Assembly (NCBI RefSeq): GCF_019334315.1 | Contig: NZ_JAHWGL010000007.1 | Span: 1 to 64,000, forward strand | Direction: 5' to 3' | DNA length: 64,000 nucleotides | Source: Hymenobacter profundi | Lineage (GTDB): Bacteria > Bacteroidota > Bacteroidia > Cytophagales > Hymenobacteraceae | Shown: piece by piece, positions 57,660 to 64,000 of the stretch | Layout of the letters: each line of letters starts with the position of its first letter | Numbering within the stretch: position 1 is the stretch's first letter | Position numbers and translations under genes: made by a program | The notes under the pieces: model-generated | What the model was told of the DNA's origin: nothing | What the model saw: the letters and a program-made list of their open reading frames with translations, nothing else | Databases searched by the model: none

Positions 57660-58580
57660 CTACACAAACAAGCCATCCACGGATAGGTACCGCTCGCCAG
57701 TATCGTAGCAGAAGGTGAGCACGCGGCTACCCTTCGGCATCTCGTCGAGTTTTTTGGCTACGGCGGCCAATGAGGCGCCGGAGGAGATGCCACCTAGCAC
57801 GCCTTCTTCGCGAGCCGAGCGGCGTGTCATTTCAAATGATTCCTGCTGATTGACTTGGATAGCACCGTCCAGCACGCTGGTATGCAGGTTTTCGGGGATA
57901 AAGCCAGCGCCGATACCCTGAATAGGGTGCGGGCCTGGGGCACCACCGCTGATAACGGGTGAGGCTTCGGGCTCTACCGCAAACACCTGCATGTTCGGAA
58001 ATTTCTTCTTCAGCACTTCGGCTACCCCAGTGATGTGGCCGCCGGTGCCTACTCCAGTGATGTAATAATCGAAGCCTTCGGGGGCCTCTTCCAGAAGTTC
58101 TTGGGCAGTGGTATCAATGTGGATCTGGATGTTGGCGGGGTTATCGAACTGCATGGGCATCCAGGCCTTGGGGTTTTCGGCCACCATTTCCTTGGCTTTT
58201 TCAATGGCGCCCTTCATGCCTTTCTCGCGGGGCGTTAGCTCCAGTTGAGCACCGTAGGCCGACATCAGCCGGCGCCGCTCGATGGACATGGACTCAGGCA
58301 TAACCAATGTAATCTGGTAGCCTTTCACGGCGGCTACCATAGCTAGCCCTACCCCCGTATTGCCGGAAGTAGGCTCAATAATCACGCTGTCTTGGGTAAG
58401 GATGCCGTCTTTTTCGGCCTGCTCGATCATGGAGAGGGCGATACGGTCTTTGATGCTGCCGCCGGGATTGGTGCGCTCGGTTTTCACCCACACCTCTACA
58501 TCGGGGCGGTGGGCAAACAGGCGGTTGACGCGCACCAGCGGCGTGCGGCCGATGGTGTCTAGGATGGAATTGGCTTTCAT
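57660..58580 (-). CDS. cysK: Cysteine synthase (O-acetylserine sulfhydrylase)
   Basis: 306 residues. The PLP lysine sits in [11 protein letters not shown] (about 38-48), [15 protein letters not shown] (about 70-84) binds the acetylserine carboxylate, and [14 protein letters not shown] near 177 the cofactor phosphate. GISSGAS lies near 265. The enzyme makes cysteine from O-acetylserine and sulfide. The cysE gene lies 141 bases upstream on the same strand, so both steps of cysteine synthesis are adjacent. Confidence 0.96.
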   Translation of the reverse strand: MKANSILDTIGRTPLVRVNRLFAHRPDVEVWVKTERTNPGGSIKDRIALSMIEQAEKDGILTQDSVIIEPTSGNTGVGLAMVAAVKGYQITLVMPESMSIERRRLMSAYGAQLELTPREKGMKGAIEKAKEMVAENPKAWMPMQFDNPANIQIHIDTTAQELLEEAPEGFDYYITGVGTGGHITGVAEVLKKKFPNMQVFAVEPEASPVISGGAPGPHPIQGIGAGFIPENLHTSVLDGAIQVNQQESFEMTRRSAREEGVLGGISSGASLAAVAKKLDEMPKGSRVLTFCYDTGERYLSVDGLFV

Positions 58581-58721
58581 GGGATGGGAATGATTGAGTG
58601 AGTTACTGAGTGTTGCTTGGCCTGCTGAAAGACAGCTTACGAAGTGGGGACTTGTTCAACGTCTTTTTCGGTAAGAAGAACCGTAGCATCCCAAATCATT
58701 TGCCAAGCAGTAAGCAAGTGA

Positions 58722-59549
58722 TTAAATAGAAAACATGATATCAGCCGTTGGGTCTTCGGTACGAGTTACCTGAATTTGGGCTTGATGATACACGCGTGAA
58801 TGCGAAGGCACACTTTCTGTGAGCCATACATTACCACCGATGATGCTATGACGCCCAATAACCGTACTGCCACCTAAAATAGTAGCGCCGGCATAAATCA
58901 CCACATTATCTTCGATGGTGGGATGGCGCTTGGTATGCGCCAAGTGCTTAGCCACACTCAGCGCCCCTAACGTAACCCCTTGAAATATCTTTACGTGCGC
59001 GCCAATCACAGTGGTTTCGCCGATGACGATGCCCGTGCCGTGGTCGATGCAGAATGAAGGACCAATCTGCGCGCCAGGATGGATGTCGACGCCTGTGCGG
59101 GTGTGGGCAAACTCGCTGAGTAGGCGCGGCACGCGGGGCACTGCCAACCGGTGCAGGGCATGGGCCAGCCGGTGCAGAGCAATTGCGTAGAAACCCGGAT
59201 AGGTAGCAATGACTTCCAATAAGCCTTCGGCAGCTGGGTCGGCAGCCACAATAGCGGTGGCGTCTAGCAGCAACAACTCACGCAGTTGCGGCAGCTGCTC
59301 GATAAAATTGGTAGCTACGACTGGTGCCGGCTCTGTGAGGGTCACTACGCTGAGCAGGACCGCCAGATCGGCGCGGAGCTGGCTGATGGTAGCCGCCACG
59401 GCATCGGTAGTAGATAAAGGGCGGTCGGCGCGCTCCGGAAACAGGAGTTGCAGCACTTGCTCGGCCCAGTGGCAGAAGGCAGGCCCTGGCAGCGGTACGG
59501 CGGCCTGTTGGTGGGCTTGGGTGAGGGCGTGCAGAAAATCGTCGGACAT
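58722..59549 (-). CDS. cysE: Serine O-acetyltransferase
   Basis: 275 residues from the ATG at 59549 (MSDDFLHALTQ); the longer frame to 59663 adds a translated leader. The N-terminal helical domain is followed by left-handed beta-helix hexapeptides: GVDIHPGAQIGPSFCIDHGTG (core HPGAQIGPSF, about 163-175), IGETTVIGAHVKIFQGVTLG and IIGGNVWLTESVP. The conserved His of DIHPGA and DHGTG are present. It makes O-acetylserine for CysK. Confidence 0.94.
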   Translation of the reverse strand: MSDDFLHALTQAHQQAAVPLPGPAFCHWAEQVLQLLFPERADRPLSTTDAVAATISQLRADLAVLLSVVTLTEPAPVVATNFIEQLPQLRELLLLDATAIVAADPAAEGLLEVIATYPGFYAIALHRLAHALHRLAVPRVPRLLSEFAHTRTGVDIHPGAQIGPSFCIDHGTGIVIGETTVIGAHVKIFQGVTLGALSVAKHLAHTKRHPTIEDNVVIYAGATILGGSTVIGRHSIIGGNVWLTESVPSHSRVYHQAQIQVTRTEDPTADIMFSI

Positions 59550-59724
59550 GCGGAACGGATAAAAGCAACGGCCGGCTACTGCCACACATATAACAGGAGC
59601 CGCCGAACGGTTTTCAACCAGCCGGCGGGCCGGAAGGTTTAGGACAAGTGGTACAACCACCATCCCCTACCCTGCGTTAGGTATGGTAATTCTCTCATCC
59701 ACTCCAATTTCTATTCTGACCATC

Positions 59725-60066
59725 ATGGCCGATACCACCATCACCAAAGTTGATTCGAAGCACTCTCCTACTGGTCCTGACGGCGAAAAATACTTGGCTT
59801 CCGGCGTCCACGTTTCGATGCGCATGTGGGAAAACGAGCAGCCATCTGAGGCGAAAGAGCCTTCAACGCGCCCGTATGAAACCGTAGGATATGTAATCAG
59901 CGGCCGGGCCGAACTGCATCTGGAAGGCCAGAAAGTAATTTTGGAGCCCGGCAACTCGTGGGTAGTGCCCAAAGGCGCCTCGCATACCTACAATATTCTG
60001 GAGGCCTTCACGGCAGTAGAAGCCACTTCACCACCAGCGCAAGTGCACGGCCGCGAGGAAAAATAG
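59725..60066 (+). CDS. Small cupin-domain protein
   Basis: 113 residues from the ATG at 59725 (MADTTITKVDSK). The single cupin barrel shows RPYETVGYVISGRAELHLEG (about 50-69) and LEPGNSWVVPKGASHTYNI (about 75-93), the two conserved cupin motifs, with the usual first-motif histidines replaced. Function unknown. It is divergent from cysE. Confidence 0.85.
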   Translation: MADTTITKVDSKHSPTGPDGEKYLASGVHVSMRMWENEQPSEAKEPSTRPYETVGYVISGRAELHLEGQKVILEPGNSWVVPKGASHTYNILEAFTAVEATSPPAQVHGREEK

Positions 60067-60450
60067 CCTCCGGTTTTTATTCTAAATTCTATAAGCAGCT
60101 CGCTTTTTCTTTAATGGAAAGGCGAGCTGTTGTATGCTATACCTTCGCCGCCGCTGCTTATCAGTACGAATTAGAGCAACTATTAATAGTTCTGATAATG
60201 GGACATTTTCGCTCCATGTACAGATAGAATATAATCTATAAAAATCCATGTACTCTATACAATTATTTATAATACCTTTTTTAATATAAACATCTGACAC
60301 GCTTGTCAATGCAATAATTATTATAATGTTTTCAAGAAAGGATTTTACATAATAAGCCTCCCCTTTGTTCTCTTTATTTCAGATTCAATACCTGCTTCAT
60401 TTTTGTAGAAAGATAAATGGCATTCGTCCTTTCCTTTCTGTATTCTCAAT
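60067..60450. other. AT-rich intergenic region with one hairpin
   Basis: 384 bases with no convincing gene. An imperfect hairpin at 60096-60129 (CAGCTCGC arms with G-U pairs) follows the cupin gene and may end its transcript, though it has no T-run. The rest is AT-rich and probably holds the promoter of the secreted protein downstream; no exact TAnnTTTG was seen. Confidence 0.5.
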
Positions 60451-63400
60451 ATGAAGCACTTTCTACCGATTCCTACCTTTTTACTGATAAGTGGCTTAAG
60501 CTTAGCGACTAAGCCAACATTGGGACAGCAAACCGCTTTGACGGCTTTGTACGTGAATGATGCGGCTACTTCCAATGACGTATACACCCAAGCAGCGGGC
60601 AATGACTTGACCGGCAACGGTACGCCCGAGGCGCCTTTCGCCACGGTGGGGCGTGCGTTGCAAACAGCCCTAGCCGGCGCCACTATCTACGTAGATGCAG
60701 GCACTTATACCGAGCGTGTTGTGCTAGACAAAACGGTACACCTCCGTGGGGCAGGTACCGCAACGAATCGCCCCGATGGGGCTACGATTTTCAACGCGGG
60801 CTTGCCACAATCTGGTGCGCGGAGCCACGAAGTGGGCCTGCTGCTCACGGCGCCCGGTGGCACGGTAGCGGCACCATTAGTCATCTCTGGCTTTACCATT
60901 CAAGCCTACGACCTAGGGATAGAAACCAATGGTAGCGCCCGCGCCAACGTTGTGGTGGAAGACGTGGAAATCCTGGACCAAAGGCAGTATGGTATTTTCT
61001 GGAATAGCCTGGGCGGCGCCGAGAACCTGACGTTTCGACGCGTGCATATTGCTCGCACAGCTGTTGATCCGGCCGATGTGCGCATCAACTACAACGGTAG
61101 CAGTAGTCCAGCAGGGCGCGGTTTATTCATCGTTAATGGCACGAAGCGTCAGATTCTGATTGAAGGCGGCACTTACGAGCAAAACCGACGCGCCGGCATT
61201 GATATCAACGATGGCAGCGTGAGCGACTTGATTATTCGCGATGTGCTGTTTTCGCAGAATGGCGGTGGGGCTATTGCGTTGCTGGGGGCCGGGGGCCTGC
61301 GCGATGCAGCTGGCAACTTCCTGACCCCGGCCGCGCTGATTGAGCGTAATACCATTCGCAACAACGGTTCCAACGGAATGGAGCTAAAATCGGTGACGGG
61401 CAACGGGCAAGCCAGCGGGCCGGGCAGCTTTGTGGTGCGAGAAAACGTGATTACGCGTCTCACTACCCGCCCCGATCCGCTACCCGACGGGCTCCCTGAG
61501 GATATTCCCACTAGCTTGATTGATGACAACGCGGCTATTGCTTTCATTGACCGCGACCGGGGAGTTATTCAAGCGGGCGGTGGTGTAACCGGCGACTTAT
61601 TGACGGGCGGCGCCTACCTCGCCAACAATACGCTGGAAGGTTATATTGCCAGCGAACAGCAGAGCAGTCTCAGCTCGGGCATCAACGGGTTCGGCATTGT
61701 GCTGGAGGGCAGCCACAACCGGGTTATCGGCAACCAGATTACACAATGCCAGATCGGTATTCAGGTGCAGGAGCGCCCTACCAATAGCACGGGGGTAGGC
61801 ACACCCTTCTTCGACATCAACCGCAATACGCAGCTTGCCACGCTGGACAACCTTATTCAGGACAACAAGCTAGAGAACTGCGCACAGGCATTGGTGGCCG
61901 TCAACCTGACTACGCCCGTAGCCGCGCCGCTGAACTGGCTTGGCAGCACCGAGGCCAGCCAGCTCTACGGCCCCGACAACCAGAATGGCTTGGTAGCCAC
62001 GATCAGCAAAGACGGCAATACGTTTATGCGCGAAGCGCCAACCAGCGCGGCCGGACGCATTGCCTACTCCCCTTTCCTGCATAGCAATCAGGATGCCGCC
62101 ACCGATGCCGGCTTTCAGGGCGACCGGAGCTACCTGCACGTAGACGGTGCTAGCCCGGCCCTCGTACCTGGTACCAGCTTGCAGCAAGGTTTGGAGTTGC
62201 TGACTGCAAACGGAACCCTAAGCGCTATTGCCGGCACCTACGATGAGGCCCTGACGGTGAACAAAGCGTTTACCTTAACTGCCACGGGCGGTACTACCCT
62301 GCGCGATCTTACCCTGGCTGGCAATACCTTGACGCTGGGCGCCCCCTTCAATTTATCGGGAAACCTTACGCTCACGAGTGGCCGTGTGGTGACGACCAGC
62401 ACCAATCTGCTGTCATTGTTGGCTACGGCCACGGCTACGGCCGGCAACGCCACTTCGTATGTAGATGGGCCGCTGCGGAAGATTGGCAATCAATCTTTTG
62501 TGTTTCCACTAGGGAAGAATGGCCAATGGGCCCGCGTAGGCATTTCGGCTCCCAACGCTGCTAATACAGGCTTCACGGCTGAATATCAGGCACCCCAGGC
62601 TACCAGCACTACCACTGACGTGACGCTTGCGGCCCCGCTGCACAATATTAGCGCCGTAGATGCCTGGCAGTTGACACAAGATGGCGGTGCGTCGGAAAAC
62701 GTGCGTGTGCAGTTGTTCTGGGAAAACGCATTCCGTAGTGGCATTGATGCCTTCACCAACGATTTGCAGGTAGCCCGCTACGATGGCACTTCTTGGGTAA
62801 CCGCTGGCCACGGTGAGTTAAGCGGCGAATTGATGGCCGGCGCCGTAACTTCTGCCGATGCCGTAGGCCAGTTTGGCACCTTCACGTTAGGCTCACTTTC
62901 TGCCGATACAAACCCATTGGTAACAGAGCTGGCTGCACTGAAAGCCACCGAAGTGCAGCCCAACGTGGTGCAGCTAGACTGGACTACATCGGATGCGGTG
63001 GCAGTGCGCGGCTTCGATATCGAACGCTCCTACGACCAGCAGGAGTGGCAGAAAGTTGGGGCGGTGGCTAGCCGTCCGGCTACTCCGCAACGCGCCTACA
63101 CCTATCAGGACCGCCCAGACCGCACCAACGTAACGGCCTACTACCGGTTGCAGCAGGTGTTAGCCAGCGGCAACCGCGTATCGACGCCGACGGCCGTTAA
63201 CCTCACCGGCGTGACGCTGCCCACCAAAGCAGCGGTTGCTTCTACCACTTTCAGCCTGTATCCTAACCCCGCTACCCGCCAAGTGCAGGTTGCCCTACCC
63301 TCCACTGCCACGGGTACTATCACGCTCACGCTTTTTGATCTGACCGGCCGTACGGTTCTCACCCAAACGCTGCCCGCTAAATCTGACGCTACCCTACCCC

Positions 63401-63489
63401 TACCGGCATCATTGCCGACCGGCACCTACATGGTTCGCGTGCACGGACAGGGTTTTGCCGACAGTGTAGTGCGCTTGGTGAAGCAGTAA
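60451..63489 (+). CDS. Secreted right-handed beta-helix protein with T9SS C-terminal sorting domain
   Basis: 1012 residues. A signal peptide (about 1-25, ending LGQQ) precedes a DUF1565-like start (NDLTGNGTPEAPFATVGRAL, about 50-69) and a parallel beta-helix region with repeated NGSNGMELKS- and NTIRNN-type turns up to about 560. The middle (about 600-800) is beta-rich, then an FN3-like block and a terminal sorting domain from about 930: FSLYPNPATRQVQVALP, GTYMVRVHG. It should be exported by the Por/T9SS pathway to the cell surface. A polysaccharide-binding or lyase-like role is possible but no catalytic site was recognised. Confidence 0.88.
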   Translation: MKHFLPIPTFLLISGLSLATKPTLGQQTALTALYVNDAATSNDVYTQAAGNDLTGNGTPEAPFATVGRALQTALAGATIYVDAGTYTERVVLDKTVHLRGAGTATNRPDGATIFNAGLPQSGARSHEVGLLLTAPGGTVAAPLVISGFTIQAYDLGIETNGSARANVVVEDVEILDQRQYGIFWNSLGGAENLTFRRVHIARTAVDPADVRINYNGSSSPAGRGLFIVNGTKRQILIEGGTYEQNRRAGIDINDGSVSDLIIRDVLFSQNGGGAIALLGAGGLRDAAGNFLTPAALIERNTIRNNGSNGMELKSVTGNGQASGPGSFVVRENVITRLTTRPDPLPDGLPEDIPTSLIDDNAAIAFIDRDRGVIQAGGGVTGDLLTGGAYLANNTLEGYIASEQQSSLSSGINGFGIVLEGSHNRVIGNQITQCQIGIQVQERPTNSTGVGTPFFDINRNTQLATLDNLIQDNKLENCAQALVAVNLTTPVAAPLNWLGSTEASQLYGPDNQNGLVATISKDGNTFMREAPTSAAGRIAYSPFLHSNQDAATDAGFQGDRSYLHVDGASPALVPGTSLQQGLELLTANGTLSAIAGTYDEALTVNKAFTLTATGGTTLRDLTLAGNTLTLGAPFNLSGNLTLTSGRVVTTSTNLLSLLATATATAGNATSYVDGPLRKIGNQSFVFPLGKNGQWARVGISAPNAANTGFTAEYQAPQATSTTTDVTLAAPLHNISAVDAWQLTQDGGASENVRVQLFWENAFRSGIDAFTNDLQVARYDGTSWVTAGHGELSGELMAGAVTSADAVGQFGTFTLGSLSADTNPLVTELAALKATEVQPNVVQLDWTTSDAVAVRGFDIERSYDQQEWQKVGAVASRPATPQRAYTYQDRPDRTNVTAYYRLQQVLASGNRVSTPTAVNLTGVTLPTKAAVASTTFSLYPNPATRQVQVALPSTATGTITLTLFDLTGRTVLTQTLPAKSDATLPLPASLPTGTYMVRVHGQGFADSVVRLVKQ

Positions 63490-63511
63490 GTCATCATTCC
63501 CAAATAGCATG

Positions 63512-63548
63512 AAAAAGACCTCAGTAAAGTATACTGAGGTCTTTTTTT
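63512..63548. terminator. Bidirectional terminator
   Basis: Fifteen-base arms (AAAAAGACCTCAGTA and complement) with T-runs on both strands, between the convergent beta-helix and isomerase genes. Confidence 0.9.
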
Positions 63549-63562
63549 GAGCCGCGCCACAA

Positions 63563-64000
63563 CTACCGCACTAGCTCTACCCGCTCTATCGTGTCGCCGA
63601 TTTCCAGGCGCTGCACTACGTCCATGCCCGCTACTACCCGTGCGAAAATGGTGTAGCGGCCATCGAGGTGTGGAGTGGGTGCGTGGGTAATAAACCACTG
63701 GCAGCTCTCGGTGTCTTTGCCGGCTGAGGCCAGACCTACGGCCCCCGCGCCGTAACGCAGATTGGCCAACTCAGAGCGCAGATTATAGTCGGTGCTACCC
63801 CAGCCGTCGCCACGCGGGCATCCTCCCTGGGTCACAAAGTTGGGCACTACCCGGTGGAAGTTCTTACCATCGTAGAATCCCTGCCGAATCAGCTCCACGA
63901 AGCTCGCCACGGAGCCGGGCGCTTCTTCTACCAGCAATTGCAACGTGATAACGCCCTTGCCGGTGCGCACTACCACGCGCTGGTTGGCCGGAATAGCAGA
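63563..64000 (-). CDS. Cyclophilin-type peptidyl-prolyl isomerase, N-terminus beyond window edge
   Basis: At least 145 residues; the open frame continues through the right edge (IPANQRVVVRTGKGVITLQL). Cyclophilin motifs are FYDGKNFHRVVPNFVTQGG (catalytic Arg in FHRV), GAVGLASAGKDTESCQWFIT and HLDGRYTIFARVVAGMDVV. An internal GTG at 63976 could be mistaken for a start, but upstream residues read on in frame, so this is likely the C-terminal domain of a larger protein. Confidence 0.9.
   Translation of the reverse strand, partial: SAIPANQRVVVRTGKGVITLQLLVEEAPGSVASFVELIRQGFYDGKNFHRVVPNFVTQGGCPRGDGWGSTDYNLRSELANLRYGAGAVGLASAGKDTESCQWFITHAPTPHLDGRYTIFARVVAGMDVVQRLEIGDTIERVELVR

Noticed and set aside
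60082-60309. Minus-strand frame of 75 codons in the AT-rich spacer
   Set aside because: Composition and sequence look random, and it contains the hairpin after the cupin gene.

Overview
The window looks like a chromosome segment of a Hymenobacter-like member of the Bacteroidota. The evidence is promoter elements of the TTG / TAnnTTTG type, Oar-type TonB-dependent receptors, a secreted protein with a type IX secretion (T9SS) C-terminal sorting domain, general absence of Shine-Dalgarno sequences, and families of GC-rich intergenic inverted repeats. The species assignment is inference. No prophage, insertion sequence or CRISPR array was seen.

Layout. 1-3.2 kb: an operon on the minus strand (ECF sigma factor, small membrane protein, ABC ATPase, ABC permease cut by the window edge). 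3.3-11.9 kb: housekeeping genes (dnaJ, grpE, an unknown gene, obgE, adk, hpt, hppA, an M42-like peptidase) separated by hairpins and REP-like repeats. 12.0-14.6 kb: a plus-strand pair, a TPR protein and a polytopic membrane protein. 14.6-46.4 kb: a surface-polysaccharide locus of about 32 kb, all on the minus strand. 46.5-50.3 kb: an acyl-CoA-binding protein, a glycosyltransferase-like protein, a GlcD-type oxidase and an NlpC/P60 lipoprotein. 50.4-57.3 kb: two tandem paralogous TonB-dependent receptors. 57.4-64 kb: tRNA-Ala(GGC), cysK and cysE, a cupin, a T9SS beta-helix protein and a cyclophilin-type isomerase cut by the window edge.

The polysaccharide locus reads, in transcription order: asnB-type amidotransferase, a broken DPM1-like glycosyltransferase, ugd (UDP-GlcA), uxs (UDP-Xyl), a sugar aminotransferase, gmd and fcl (GDP-L-fucose), then the exporter wzm and wzt tightly linked to a CDP-3,6-dideoxyhexose module (rfbF, rfbG, a 3,5-epimerase-like cupin, an SDR reductase and rfbH), then an FAD amine-oxidase-like protein and about twelve glycosyltransferases, four of them tandem GT2 paralogues. 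RfbH keeps the His220 and four-cysteine iron-sulfur signature of the Yersinia E1 dehydrase. An epimerase plus a reductase beside rfbFGH is the gene content expected for CDP-L-ascarylose rather than paratose, tyvelose or abequose. The partner reductase E3 (RfbI/AscD) is not in the window. Export through Wzm/Wzt with a C-terminal Wzt domain suggests the product is a capsule or O-antigen-like glycan.

Several glycosyltransferase genes (around 20.2-21.1, 27.5-29.1, 31.8-32.7 and 47.1-48.1 kb) are visibly AT-rich against the GC-rich housekeeping genes, which fits assembly of the locus by horizontal transfer. No wholly new defence or mobile system was recognised. The most notable items are the predicted ascarylose-type module, the nonsense-mutated glycosyltransferase, the tandem GT2 array, an acyl-CoA-binding protein with an acidic insertion, and a repeat that supplies the stop codon of hppA.
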